64,000 nt of DNA, taken from the NCBI GenBank assembly GCA_026874595.1, contig CM049322.1, positions 61,017,802-61,081,801 on the forward strand, in the 5' to 3' direction. Within the stretch, counting starts at the first letter, position 1. The number at the start of each line of letters is the position of its first letter. Of this stretch, positions 11,101-24,554 are shown one piece after another. Source of the stretch: Sipunculus nudus. Its lineage: Eukaryota; Annelida; Sipuncula; Golfingiida; Sipunculidae. A program made the position numbers and the translations under genes. The notes beneath the pieces were generated by a model. That model did no database searches and was not told where the DNA came from. It worked only from the letters and a program-made list of their open reading frames with translations.

Positions 11101-14100
11101 TTCTTTTGACATGTAGCTAACTTAAATTTGCTGTTACCATGGTTACGCAATTTTGGGGAGAAATCATGGAATTTCGTGATATTTTTCAAATTTGCAGCAA
11201 TCGTACTGATTCTGAGATATTTTATGTAACACAAGAATATCTCGAAATTGTTTTTTCAGATTTTGGAAATGGCCGCCGGGGGGCGTTGCAGATGAAAAAA
11301 CATGAAAATTTGTTTTCGTGCTATACCTCCAGAACTATTAAACATTGGGCCATTTCCATCACAGCACCTTCAACTGGGTACCATGGGCTTATTTTTGCGC
11401 ATAGGTGCCAAAGTGCGCTATTGCCAGATTTCTCTATTTTTGGGGTAAAACCTTGGAATTTTGAAAATATGCAGTTTTCAGCTTCTAACTCTGTCAGTTT
11501 TTATGCTAGAGAGGTCAAAATTTTTGCATCTTGTAGCCCTTGGTGAGTTCTCGGTGATCCAACCAAAAATCTTGCAAAATCTCGCACCGTTTCTCGTCGA
11601 ATGAGATTTCGCGATTTCACGGTGACATGCCCTATAGGCCACAGATATGCAGGCATCCGTTTGAAACTGATACATACCACGAAGACACGTGCAATTGCCG
11701 CAAGTGGCGACAGGGTCCTTACGGTGGGCAGCCGGCGTGTGAAGCGGTGCGTGTCGGCCTTTCCGGGCCCTATCTATTATCATACATGTTGGAGGCACAG
11801 TCACAACTTTATTGCTTGCCGGAAATCTTCGATTTCGGCAAGCATATTGCTCAGTTGCGTATGTCTGTTTGTCTGTTTGTTTGTTTGTTTGTCTGCACTC
11901 TCCTGGCCACAATTTTGCCACAATCACCTTGAAACTTGCAGGGATGATGAAAAACATAATTTCTAGGTGCCCTATTGTTTTTGGTTAAAATAGGTCAAAG
12001 GTCAAAGGTCAAGGTCACGACAGGTATGGTTAACGGTTTTTGCACTATAACTTCGCCATAAATAGGCTTATCCACTTCTGCAATAGCTCATTTTTTTCGT
12101 CATCACCTGGCCTTTCTTTTGACATGTAGCTAACTTAAATTTGCTGTTACCATGGTTACGCAATTTTGGGGAGAAATCATGGAATTTCGTGATATTTTTC
12201 AAATTTGCAGCAATCGTACTGATTCTGAGATATTTTATGTAACACAAGAATATCTCGAAATTGTTTTTTCAGATTTTGGAAATGGCCGCCGGGGGGCGTT
12301 GCAGATGAAAAAACATGAAAATTTGTTTTCGTGCTATACCTCCAGAACTATTAAACATTGGGCCATTTCCATCACAGCACCTTCAACTGGGTACCATGGG
12401 CTTATTTTTGCGCATAGGTGCCAAAGTGCGCTATTGCCAGATTTCTCTATTTTTGGGGTAAAACCTTGGAATTTTGAAAATATGCAGTTTTCAGCTTCTA
12501 ACTCTGTCAGTTTTTATGCTAGAGAGGTCAAAATTTTTGCATCTTGTAGCCCTTGGTGAGTTCTCGGTGATCCAACCAAAAATCTTGCAAAATCTCGCAC
12601 CGTTTCTCGTCGAATGAGATTTCGCGATTTCACGGTGACATGCCCTATAGGCCACAGATATGCAGGCATCCGTTTGAAACTGATACATACCACGAAGACA
12701 CGTGCAATTGCCGCAAGTGGCGACAGGGTCCTTACGGTGGGCAGCCGGCGTGTGAAGCGGTGCGTGTCGGCCTTTCCGGGCCCTATCTATTATCATACAT
12801 GTTGGAGGCACAGTCACAACTTTATTGCTTGCCGGAAATCTTCGATTTCGGCAAGCATATTGCTCAGTTGCGTATGTCTGTTTGTCTGTTTGTTTGTTTG
12901 TTTGTCTGCACTCTCCTGGCCACAATTTTGCCACAATCACCTTGAAACTTGCAGGGATGATGAAAAACATAATTTCTAGGTGCCCTATTGTTTTTGGTTA
13001 AAATAGGTCAAAGGTCAAAGGTCAAGGTCACGACAGGTATGGTTAACGGTTTTTGCACTATAACTTCGCCATAAATAGGCTTATCCACTTCTGCAATAGC
13101 TCATTTTTTTCGTCATCACCTGGCCTTTCTTTTGACATGTAGCTAACTTAAATTTGCTGTTACCATGGTTACGCAATTTTGGGGAGAAATCATGGAATTT
13201 CGTGATATTTTTCAAATTTGCAGCAATCGTACTGATTCTGAGATATTTTATGTAACACAAGAATATCTCGAAATTGTTTTTTCAGATTTTGGAAATGGCC
13301 GCCGGGGGGCGTTGCAGATGAAAAAACATGAAAATTTGTTTTCGTGCTATACCTCCAGAACTATTAAACATTGGGCCATTTCCATCACAGCACCTTCAAC
13401 TGGGTACCATGGGCTTATTTTTGCGCATAGGTGCCAAAGTGCGCTATTGCCAGATTTCTCTATTTTTGGGGTAAAACCTTGGAATTTTGAAAATATGCAG
13501 TTTTCAGCTTCTAACTCTGTCAGTTTTTATGCTAGAGAGGTCAAAATTTTTGCATCTTGTAGCCCTTGGTGAGTTCTCGGTGATCCAACCAAAAATCTTG
13601 CAAAATCTCGCACCGTTTCTCGTCGAATGAGATTTCGCGATTTCACGGTGACATGCCCTATAGGCCACAGATATGCAGGCATCCGTTTGAAACTGATACA
13701 TACCACGAAGACACGTGCAATTGCCGCAAGTGGCGACAGGGTCCTTACGGTGGGCAGCCGGCGTGTGAAGCGGTGCGTGTCGGCCTTTCCGGGCCCTATC
13801 TATTATCATACATGTTGGAGGCACAGTCACAACTTTATTGCTTGCCGGAAATCTTCGATTTCGGCAAGCATATTGCTCAGTTGCGTATGTCTGTTTGTCT
13901 GTTTGTTTGTTTGTTTGTCTGCACTCTCCTGGCCACAATTTTGCCACAATCACCTTGAAACTTGCAGGGATGATGAAAAACATAATTTCTAGGTGCCCTA
14001 TTGTTTTTGGTTAAAATAGGTCAAAGGTCAAAGGTCAAGGTCACGACAGGTATGGTTAACGGTTTTTGCACTATAACTTCGCCATAAATAGGCTTATCCA

Positions 14101-17100
14101 CTTCTGCAATAGCTCATTTTTTTCGTCATCACCTGGCCTTTCTTTTGACATGTAGCTAACTTAAATTTGCTGTTACCATGGTTACGCAATTTTGGGGAGA
14201 AATCATGGAATTTCGTGATATTTTTCAAATTTGCAGCAATCGTACTGATTCTGAGATATTTTATGTAACACAAGAATATCTCGAAATTGTTTTTTCAGAT
14301 TTTGGAAATGGCCGCCGGGGGGCGTTGCAGATGAAAAAACATGAAAATTTGTTTTCGTGCTATACCTCCAGAACTATTAAACATTGGGCCATTTCCATCA
14401 CAGCACCTTCAACTGGGTACCATGGGCTTATTTTTGCGCATAGGTGCCAAAGTGCGCTATTGCCAGATTTCTCTATTTTTGGGGTAAAACCTTGGAATTT
14501 TGAAAATATGCAGTTTTCAGCTTCTAACTCTGTCAGTTTTTATGCTAGAGAGGTCAAAATTTTTGCATCTTGTAGCCCTTGGTGAGTTCTCGGTGATCCA
14601 ACCAAAAATCTTGCAAAATCTCGCACCGTTTCTCGTCGAATGAGATTTCGCGATTTCACGGTGACATGCCCTATAGGCCACAGATATGCAGGCATCCGTT
14701 TGAAACTGATACATACCACGAAGACACGTGCAATTGCCGCAAGTGGCGACAGGGTCCTTACGGTGGGCAGCCGGCGTGTGAAGCGGTGCGTGTCGGCCTT
14801 TCCGGGCCCTATCTATTATCATACATGTTGGAGGCACAGTCACAACTTTATTGCTTGCCGGAAATCTTCGATTTCGGCAAGCATATTGCTCAGTTGCGTA
14901 TGTCTGTTTGTCTGTTTGTTTGTTTGTTTGTCTGCACTCTCCTGGCCACAATTTTGCCACAATCACCTTGAAACTTGCAGGGATGATGAAAAACATAATT
15001 TCTAGGTGCCCTATTGTTTTTGGTTAAAATAGGTCAAAGGTCAAAGGTCAAGGTCACGACAGGTATGGTTAACGGTTTTTGCACTATAACTTCGCCATAA
15101 ATAGGCTTATCCACTTCTGCAATAGCTCATTTTTTTCGTCATCACCTGGCCTTTCTTTTGACATGTAGCTAACTTAAATTTGCTGTTACCATGGTTACGC
15201 AATTTTGGGGAGAAATCATGGAATTTCGTGATATTTTTCAAATTTGCAGCAATCGTACTGATTCTGAGATATTTTATGTAACACAAGAATATCTCGAAAT
15301 TGTTTTTTCAGATTTTGGAAATGGCCGCCGGGGGGCGTTGCAGATGAAAAAACATGAAAATTTGTTTTCGTGCTATACCTCCAGAACTATTAAACATTGG
15401 GCCATTTCCATCACAGCACCTTCAACTGGGTACCATGGGCTTATTTTTGCGCATAGGTGCCAAAGTGCGCTATTGCCAGATTTCTCTATTTTTGGGGTAA
15501 AACCTTGGAATTTTGAAAATATGCAGTTTTCAGCTTCTAACTCTGTCAGTTTTTATGCTAGAGAGGTCAAAATTTTTGCATCTTGTAGCCCTTGGTGAGT
15601 TCTCGGTGATCCAACCAAAAATCTTGCAAAATCTCGCACCGTTTCTCGTCGAATGAGATTTCGCGATTTCACGGTGACATGCCCTATAGGCCACAGATAT
15701 GCAGGCATCCGTTTGAAACTGATACATACCACGAAGACACGTGCAATTGCCGCAAGTGGCGACAGGGTCCTTACGGTGGGCAGCCGGCGTGTGAAGCGGT
15801 GCGTGTCGGCCTTTCCGGGCCCTATCTATTATCATACATGTTGGAGGCACAGTCACAACTTTATTGCTTGCCGGAAATCTTCGATTTCGGCAAGCATATT
15901 GCTCAGTTGCGTATGTCTGTTTGTCTGTTTGTTTGTTTGTTTGTCTGCACTCTCCTGGCCACAATTTTGCCACAATCACCTTGAAACTTGCAGGGATGAT
16001 GAAAAACATAATTTCTAGGTGCCCTATTGTTTTTGGTTAAAATAGGTCAAAGGTCAAAGGTCAAGGTCACGACAGGTATGGTTAACGGTTTTTGCACTAT
16101 AACTTCGCCATAAATAGGCTTATCCACTTCTGCAATAGCTCATTTTTTTCGTCATCACCTGGCCTTTCTTTTGACATGTAGCTAACTTAAATTTGCTGTT
16201 ACCATGGTTACGCAATTTTGGGGAGAAATCATGGAATTTCGTGATATTTTTCAAATTTGCAGCAATCGTACTGATTCTGAGATATTTTATGTAACACAAG
16301 AATATCTCGAAATTGTTTTTTCAGATTTTGGAAATGGCCGCCGGGGGGCGTTGCAGATGAAAAAACATGAAAATTTGTTTTCGTGCTATACCTCCAGAAC
16401 TATTAAACATTGGGCCATTTCCATCACAGCACCTTCAACTGGGTACCATGGGCTTATTTTTGCGCATAGGTGCCAAAGTGCGCTATTGCCAGATTTCTCT
16501 ATTTTTGGGGTAAAACCTTGGAATTTTGAAAATATGCAGTTTTCAGCTTCTAACTCTGTCAGTTTTTATGCTAGAGAGGTCAAAATTTTTGCATCTTGTA
16601 GCCCTTGGTGAGTTCTCGGTGATCCAACCAAAAATCTTGCAAAATCTCGCACCGTTTCTCGTCGAATGAGATTTCGCGATTTCACGGTGACATGCCCTAT
16701 AGGCCACAGATATGCAGGCATCCGTTTGAAACTGATACATACCACGAAGACACGTGCAATTGCCGCAAGTGGCGACAGGGTCCTTACGGTGGGCAGCCGG
16801 CGTGTGAAGCGGTGCGTGTCGGCCTTTCCGGGCCCTATCTATTATCATACATGTTGGAGGCACAGTCACAACTTTATTGCTTGCCGGAAATCTTCGATTT
16901 CGGCAAGCATATTGCTCAGTTGCGTATGTCTGTTTGTCTGTTTGTTTGTTTGTTTGTCTGCACTCTCCTGGCCACAATTTTGCCACAATCACCTTGAAAC
17001 TTGCAGGGATGATGAAAAACATAATTTCTAGGTGCCCTATTGTTTTTGGTTAAAATAGGTCAAAGGTCAAAGGTCAAGGTCACGACAGGTATGGTTAACG

Positions 17101-17889
17101 GTTTTTGCACTATAACTTCGCCATAAATAGGCTTATCCACTTCTGCAATAGCTCATTTTTTTCGTCATCACCTGGCCTTTCTTTTGACATGTAGCTAACT
17201 TAAATTTGCTGTTACCATGGTTACGCAATTTTGGGGAGAAATCATGGAATTTCGTGATATTTTTCAAATTTGCAGCAATCGTACTGATTCTGAGATATTT
17301 TATGTAACACAAGAATATCTCGAAATTGTTTTTTCAGATTTTGGAAATGGCCGCCGGGGGGCGTTGCAGATGAAAAAACATGAAAATTTGTTTTCGTGCT
17401 ATACCTCCAGAACTATTAAACATTGGGCCATTTCCATCACAGCACCTTCAACTGGGTACCATGGGCTTATTTTTGCGCATAGGTGCCAAAGTGCGCTATT
17501 GCCAGATTTCTCTATTTTTGGGGTAAAACCTTGGAATTTTGAAAATATGCAGTTTTCAGCTTCTAACTCTGTCAGTTTTTATGCTAGAGAGGTCAAAATT
17601 TTTGCATCTTGTAGCCCTTGGTGAGTTCTCGGTGATCCAACCAAAAATCTTGCAAAATCTCGCACCGTTTCTCGTCGAATGAGATTTCGCGATTTCACGG
17701 TGACATGCCCTATAGGCCACAGATATGCAGGCATCCGTTTGAAACTGATACATACCACGAAGACACGTGCAATTGCCGCAAGTGGCGACAGGGTCCTTAC
17801 GGTGGGCAGCCGGCGTGTGAAGCGGTGCGTGTCGGCCTTTCCGGGCCCCATCTATTATCATACGTGTTGGAGGCACAGTCACAACTTTA

Positions 17890-20661
17890 TTGCTTGCCGG
17901 AAATCTTCGATTTTCGAAAACATGTTGGTCACCCGTGTATGTTTGTTCCTTCATCTTATGTATTATACTAATATCTCAAAAATTATTTTTCATTTTCCCG
18001 ATATGGCTGCTAGGGGGCGCTGCACTTGACCCTTCCAAAAAAATCAGTTTTTGAACATATTTCCGTAAGAGTAAAGCTATATTACACAAACTATAGCTTA
18101 TTTTCTTTCTCTTGGTCTTCTTCAAAACATTGTCAAGTCATCTGGTCTCCATCTTGTGTCACTTTGTCAGTATGTCTGTCTGTTTGTCATTTATCCTCAA
18201 ATTCGCCTGCTTGCTAGTTTTTGCTCTTTAGATATAGCAATCAACAAGTCAGATATGTGGACGAATCCTTTTGAAACTATTACATCTTATGTCATACACT
18301 AATATCACGAAACGCATTTGTCGTCTTCAGGATATGTCCACTAGAGGGCGCTGCAGTCGAACATCCCCAGTATATCATTATTTGGCCATATCTCCAAAAT
18401 TATAAGCCTCAATTACATAAAGTATAGCTTATTTTCTTCCTCTGAGTCTTCTCCATAACCTGATTAAGTCATCTTGTCTCCATCTTGTGTCCCTTTGTAA
18501 GTTTGTCTGTTTGTTTGTCAGTTGTCCTAAAATTCGCCGGCTTTTTGGTTCTTGAGTCTCACTGATAGCATTCTACAGGCCACCGGTTTGAAAGGATCAT
18601 TTTTAGCTCAGCTGACTTTCAGTCAGGCTGGGCTATAGCGATGGGTCTTTGTCCGTCGTCCTTCCATGTGTCCATCCTGCTGACCGGCCGCCCGTCTGTT
18701 AGCAGGGCACAAATCGTAACTGTACGGGCTAGGGTCATGAACCCTATGTAGTCTTAGAGGTTCTAAAATGATCTCCTTGCAAACCTGAAATTAGGTCACT
18801 GACCTATATTCTCGAAGTTACAGGGTGTGTATGCACCCCCCCCCCCCCCCCCCAGAAATAATTCTTTTAGCTAAAATTCCATCCAAAACCTTCCATCTTT
18901 CACATGCAGCTCATCTACCAACAGGGAAAGAACCATAATTATTTTGAAGTCAACAGGTCAAAGGTCAAGGTCACAGGAGTCCCTTTATTTAATGCCTGTG
19001 GATGCATTTTAAGCCAAATCTTTCATACCAATTCTTTGAAATTTTACATATATTTCACCTACTAAGAGGGAGAAGAATCCTATAGATTTTTAGGTCACAA
19101 GATCAAAGATCAGGGTCACAGGATCCAATTTTTTTAAAAGGTTGTGAAAACATTTCAAGCTAGACATTTCATTCCAAACTTCCCAGCACTGATATCGCTT
19201 CACTGCCAACAGGGGAAAAGACCTGTTGATTTTGAGGTCAAAGGTGAAGTTCACTGCACCCACCTTTTGTGTGGAGTCATTTTCAGGAAACTTTTCAATC
19301 TATACCTTCCATTTGTCATATATGGCTTACCTACCAATAGGGGAACAAGCCTATCGATGTCGAGTTCAAAAGGTCATAGGTTAAGGACACATTACTTAAT
19401 TATTCTAAATGGTTGTGAACATTTTGCAAGTAAAACTGTTCAACCCAAACCTTCAGTCTTTCACATATGCCACATCTATGCGTCACTCAATTTGATTCAC
19501 ACTTCATATTTATAAACACCCGTTTCTCAATAATTCTTGCATGGATTTCCTTGATTTTTGCTATATATTTTGATCTTATATTTGCCCTTTGTGGTGTTCC
19601 TTTTGAGACTGACAGGTATCAAGCAAGCTATGGGAATAGTTACTGATAGCTTAACAATCAATCATTTTTCCTAAGACCATCAAGTCACTGTGTTTTAACC
19701 AGACATAGGTGATGTATATTTCTGTTGTCGTAGAAAATTTCAACATATTGGCAAATTGGTTCTTCAAAATGTGACTGGAAGTTGTGAATCTCAGCCCATG
19801 ATAAGGTAGGTCATGCTTGGCAGCTGAGCGTCATGACCCATGGGTCACTTGTTAAACTATTACATCTTACATCTTACAGTAATATCTCGAAACAGATTAT
19901 TCATTTTTCTGGATATTGCCAATAGGGGGCGCTGCACTCGGCTCTCCCCTATATATATTTCTTTGCCATATCTACAAAACTATAAACTTCAATTACAAAC
20001 ACTATGACTTATTGTCTTCTTTTGAATCTACTCCATAATCTGAGTTAGTCATCTTATCTTATTCTTGTGTCACTTTTTCAGTATGTCTGTCTGTTTGTCA
20101 GTGATCCTCTATTTCGCCTGCTTGCTGGATCTTGCGTCCTACAGTTAGCAATCTTCAGGCCACAGTTTTTCAGTATGTCTGTCTGTTTGTCAGGGATCCT
20201 CAATTTCGCCTGATTGCTGGATCTTGCGTCTTACAGTTAGCAATCTTCAGGCCACAGTTTTGAAGGAATCCTTTTGGAATTGGAACATCTCTCACAATAA
20301 TATATACATCTTGGAACATTTCTTACAATAATATCTCAAAAGAAATTTTTAATTTTTGGGATATGGCCGCTAGGGGATGCTGCGGTAGAGCCTCCACACC
20401 ATATCATTTTTTGGCCATATCTCCGACATTATAAACTCTACCTTCACTTGTAGTCTGTTATCTCAGGTGTGTCAGTATATTTGTCTGTTTTAAGCTATGT
20501 CTGATTTCATGTTCTTTTGTGTGATTTATGTCGTTCAACAGGCCAAACGTTCCAGGAATCACTTTAAAAGTCATTCAATTGATAGAAAACCGTCAGTTTG
20601 TCCTGTTTGTCCATCTGTCTGTCATTTAAGTCCGGCAAGCTCTCGACCTATGGTCGTCTAG
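17890..20661 (+). repeat. composite segment, copy 1 of a ~2.7-kb duplication
   Basis: It starts at the last A-type head and ends at a CTAG tail hairpin (CGACC-TAT-GGTCG at 20644-20656, CTAG 20658-20661). It contains ~330-bp G-type subrepeats with CTCF-like cores near 18008, 18345, 19921 and 20368, interrupted by a nested element at about 18596-19852. The same segment with the same nested element recurs at 49615-52277 with scattered substitutions and small indels. No gene is seen; a 123-codon open frame at 19144-19515 lies inside the nested element and is shortened in the other copy. Confidence 0.9.
18596..19852 (+). mobile_element. AGCTCAG-type interspersed element nested in a G subrepeat, copy 1
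   Basis: Comparison with uninterrupted subrepeats shows that the run GAAAGGATC...AAACTATTACATC is split here. The left end carries a strong hairpin at 18605-18634 (AGCTCAGC...GTCAGGCTGGGCT). The right end has CAGCTGAGC at 19821-19829, the inverse of GCTCAGCTG at the left, and a perfect 14-bp palindrome TGACCCATGGGTCA at 19834-19847. The interior holds three or four degenerate ~120-bp subrepeats, each with a CCAACAGGGG...GGTCAAAGGTCAAGGTCAC core, and a C19 run at 18836-18854. It encodes no recognisable protein, so it would be non-autonomous. I recall similar elements from mollusc genomes, but the class is uncertain. Confidence 0.65.
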
Positions 20662-22593
20662 TCTGTCTGTTTGTCTGTCTGTTTTTTTGTCTGCACTCTC
20701 CTGGCCACAATTTTGCCACAATCACCTTGAAACTTACAGGGATGATCAAAAACATAATTTCTAGGTGCCCTATTGTTTTTGGTTAAAATAGGTCAAAGGT
20801 CAAGGTCAAGGTCGTCAAAAGTTCTGAAAACGTTTTTTTCTTCATATCTTTGTGACTTTTAGTCGTATCTACTTCAACAATAGCTTATTTTAATCGTCAT
20901 TCCAAGGCCTGTCATCTGGTGTGTAGCTGACTCAAATTTGCCGTAACCATGGTTACACATTTTAGGGGAAAAGTCATGATATTCGAAAATAAGGGGTCTT
21001 ATTTTTCTAGCTTTGTCAGTTTTAAAGCTAGAGTGATCTAGTTTTTTGCATCAGGTAGCATTCAACTAGTACTACAAGATTTTATTACAAGTCTTGCAGT
21101 ATCTCGTAAAATATCTCGTGAATAGAGATATTTCGAGATTTCATTCATCTTGCGCCAAAGGCCACATTATTGCAGGAATCTTTTTGAAACTGACATATTA
21201 TAAGTCCTACACTAGTATCTCGAAATAGTTTTTTCATTTTTTGAATAGGGCCGCTAGGGGGCCCTGGATGCGAACCTCCCGAACATATCATATTTTGGCC
21301 ATATCTCCAAAATTATAAGCCTCAATTACATAAACTATAGCTTATTTTCTTCCTCTGAGTCTTCTCCATAACCTAGTGTAGTCATCTGGTCACAATTTTG
21401 TAACACTTTGTCAGTGTCTGTCTGTTTGTCAGTTGTCCTCAAATTCGCCTGCTTGCTCTTGCGTCTCACATATAGCATTCTACAGGCCACAGTTTTGACG
21501 GAATCCTTTTGAAACTATTACATCTTAAGTCTTACACTAATATCTCGAAACCGATTTTTCATTTTCCGGATATGGCTGCTAGAGGGCGCTGAACTCGAAC
21601 CTCTCCCAACATATCATGCTTTGGCAATATCTCAAAAACTATAAACCTCAGTTACATAAACTGTAGCTTTTTTCTTCCTTTGAGTCTTCTCCATAACCTG
21701 GAGTAGTCATCTCGACTCAATCTTGAGTCACTTTGTCAGTGTTTTCGTCTGTTTGTCAGTTGTCCTCAAATTCGCCTGCTTGTTGGCTCTTGCGTCTCAC
21801 ATATAGCATTCTATAGGCCACAGCTTTGACGGAATCCTTTTGAAACTATTACATCTTATGTCTTACACTAATATCTAGAAATAAATTTTTCATTTTCCGG
21901 ATATGGCCACTAGTGGGCGCTGCACACGACCCTCACACACATACCATTGTATTGGCCATATCTCTACACCCAAAGCCTCAGTTACATAAACTATAGCTTA
22001 TTTTCTTCCTTTGAGTCTTCTCCATAACCTGATTAAGGCATCTGGTTTCAATCTTCTGTCACTTTGTCAGTGTGTCCATCTGTTTGTCCGTTATCCTCAA
22101 AGTCGCCTGCTTGCTGGTTCTTACGCCTTACATATAGCATTCTACAGGCCACAGCTTTGAAGGAATCCTTTTGAAACTGGGACATCTCATGTCATACACT
22201 AATAATACGAAACGCATTTGTCGTCTTGGGAATATGTCTGCTAGAGGGCGCTACAGTCGAGCCTCCCAAGTTTATCATTAATTCGCCAGACCTCCAAAAC
22301 TATAAATCTAAATTACATAAATCATTTTCTTCCTTTGAATCTTCTCAGTCACTAGGTTATGTCATCTGGTGTCAATCTTGTCTCACTAAGTCACTATGTC
22401 TGTCTGTTCGTCTTTTGTTGTCAGCTTTGTCTGCTTGCCTGTTCTTTTGTTTCATATGTCATTCAACGGGCCACATATTCTCAGCAATGTCCCTGAGAGT
22501 CATTCCATTAATAGAAAACCGACAATATGTTCTGTTTGTCCGTCTGTGTTTCACTTCCAATTTCCGGCAAGCGTTCGACCTATGGTCGTCTAG
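20662..22593 (+). repeat. G-type unit, 1932 bp, with four ~330-bp subrepeats
   Basis: It begins just after one CTAG tail hairpin and ends with another (CTAG at 22590-22593). It holds the TCTG tract, GGCCACAATTTT, an AGGTCA cluster near 20790, a GTAACCATGGTTAC palindrome near 20943, a TCTCG stem near 21110, and CTCF-like cores near 21245, 21575, 21903 and 22237. The first ~130 bp are closest to A/C heads (CTGCACTCTCCTGGCC). No gene. Confidence 0.85.
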
Positions 22594-23990
22594 TTTGTCT
22601 GTCTGTCTGTCTGTCTGTGTACTCTCTACAGGCCACAATTTTCCAGCAATTGCTTTCAAACTTATACAGATGGTAGACAAGCAAAAGTCCTGGAGGCCTA
22701 TTGTTTTTGGGCATTATAGGTCAAATGTCAAGGTCAAGGTCATCAAAAGTATACAAAACGGTTTTTTGTTCATATCTGTGTTAATATTGGTCGTATCTAC
22801 TTCAACAGTAGCTCATTTTAATCGTCATTCCAAGGCCTGTTTTCTGGTGTGTAGCTGACTCAATTTGCGGTAACCATGGTAACGCATTTTTGGGTAAAAG
22901 TGCTGATATTTTTCTAAATTTGTCAGTTTTAAAGCTACAGAGGTCTAGTTTTTTGCTTCAGGTAGCATTCACCTAGTACTACAAGATTCTATTAAGAGTC
23001 TCGCAATATCTCGTATAATATCTCGTCAAACGAGATATTTCGAGATTTCAGTAATCTTGCCCTGGAGGCCACAGTTTTGCAGGAATCTTTTTGAAACTGG
23101 CATATCTTAAGTCCTACACTATTATCTCGAAATCAATTTTTCATTTTTTTAATTCGGCCACTAGGGGGCGCTGGGTGCGAACCTCTCCATCATATCATGT
23201 TTTGGCAATATCTCCAAAATTATAAGCCTCAATTACAAAAACTATAGTTTATTTTTTTCATCTAAGTCTTTTTCATGAACTCGTTTAGTCATCTGGTCTC
23301 AATCTTGTGTCACTTTGTCTGTGTGTCCGTCTGTTTCTCAGTTGTCCTAAAATCCGATTGCTTGCCGGTTCTTGCGTCTCACATATAGCATTCTACAGGA
23401 CACAGTTTTGAAAGAATCTTTTTAAAACTATTACATCTTATGTCTCATACTAATATCTCGAAACAGATTTTTCATTTTCCAGAATTGGCCGCTAGGGGGC
23501 GGTGCACTCAAACTTGAACAACATATCATTTTTTGGCCATATCTCCAAAACTATAAACATCATTTACATAAACTATAGCTTATTTTCTTCCTCTGGGTCT
23601 TTCCAAAAACCTGGTGTATTCATTTGGTCTCAATCTTGAGTCACTTTGTCTGTGTGTCCGTCTGTTTCTCAGTTGTCCTCAAATCCGCTTGCTTGCCGGT
23701 TCTTGCGTCTCACATATAGCATTCTACAGGACACAGTTTTGAAAGAATCCTTTTAAAACTATTACATCTTATGTCTTACACTAATATCTCGAAACTGATT
23801 TTTCATTTTCCAGAATTGGCCGCTAGGGGGCGCTGCACATGACCCTCACACACATATCATCATATTGGCCATATCTCTAAAACCCAAAGACTCAATTACA
23901 TAAACCATAGCTTATGTTCTTCGTCTGAGTCTTTTCCATAACCTGGTTAAGTCATCTGGTCTCGGTCTTGTGTCACTTTGTCAGTATGTC
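22594..23990 (+). repeat. truncated G-type unit with three subrepeats
   Basis: It begins after a CTAG end and follows the G consensus, with an AGGTCA cluster near 22720, an X-box-like GTAACCATGGTAAC near 22871, a TCTCGTCAAACGAGA stem near 23020 and CTCF-like cores near 23157, 23488 and 23819. Homology stops near 23990 without the usual CTAG terminus, so the 3' part is missing or replaced. Confidence 0.8.
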
Positions 23991-24418
23991 CATATAAACT
24001 TTAACAACGGAGGGAAACCTGAATGCACAGAGTCATGCAGGAATGCACGATGACACGCGTTTTAGTAAGACAAAGACTCGTGTAGGTATGAGCGACAATC
24101 AGCGCAGTTTGCTCGTTTTGTGTAGGGTCCATCGGGCCAAATGCCAATTCAGGCCCGCAGCCGACGGGATGAATTAATTGGCGTAGCGGGGACCACGGCC
24201 ATTTCCTGGTAAAAACTTGTGAATAAATATACCGGACGGGCTGACCATTTTCTCAGGGCCATAGGAATGTCACCATTCCAGTGTGCCCTCAGACCTGGTC
24301 AGACCTGGTCAGACCTAAAACGCGTGCCTGCACATCTGTGCGCATGCAGGTGATTGCTGTCCAAAGTTTCGTTCGGTGAGTCCTTCAGGAAAGGACCCGA
24401 ACCGTTTTTTTTTTTTAA
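23991..24418. other. spacer, partly resembling the tail of D units
   Basis: Mostly not array-like. GACACGCGTTTTAGTA near 24052 resembles the GCACGCGTTTTAGTATG of D-unit tails, so this may be a diverged D tail. It has a 10-bp direct repeat AGACCTGGTC, 2.6 copies, at about 24291-24316. No gene seen. Confidence 0.5.
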
Positions 24419-24554
24419 TTGCTTACCGGAAATCTTTCATTTCTGCAGGCAGGTTGGCCAGTCGCAAATGTCTGTTTATTGCTTGCCGGAAATCTTCGAT
24501 TTCTGCAAGCAGGTTGGTCAGTCGCGGATGTCTGTTTGTCTGTTTGTTTGTTTG
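24419..24554 (+). repeat. two stacked head hairpins before a D array
   Basis: Heads start at 24419 (a degenerate TTGCTTACCGG) and 24479 (TTGCTTGCCGG), each followed by about 15-20 bp and a TTTG/TCTG tract, and directly abut the D head at 24555. Spacings are 60 and 76 bp. Confidence 0.8.

Larger units (their letters stand above)
820..17889 (+). repeat. satellite A: 1013-bp tandem array, 16 full units plus one partial
   Basis: Unit heads (TTGCTTGCC) occur at 1680, about 2692, and then every 1013 bp to 17890; 820-1679 is the right 860 bp of a further unit. From about 6530 to 17800 the copies look identical apart from one extra T near 9197. Copies before 6400 carry more single-base differences. 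Unit order from the head: hairpin 1681-1712; TTTG/TCTG tract; AGGTCA cluster 1860-1886; X-box-like motif 2014-2027; CTCF-like but G-substituted motif 2152-2166; TCTCG stem 2473-2487; and a GC-richer tail with TGGAGGCACAGTC. Open frames of 101-159 codons recur in every unit on both strands because the copies are identical; they overlap one another, resemble no family I know, and I do not annotate them as genes. The unit is a mosaic of C-like, D-like and B/C-like parts. Confidence 0.97.

Noticed and set aside
18601-18640. tRNA-derived SINE A box (TAGCTCAGCTGA)
   Set aside because: It resembles a tRNA D-arm, but no B box was found at the proper distance and the sequence is better explained as an end hairpin.
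19144-19515. 123-codon gene inside the nested element
   Set aside because: The duplicate copy loses its end through a 75-bp deletion, and the frame runs across the internal GGTCA subrepeats; no motif.
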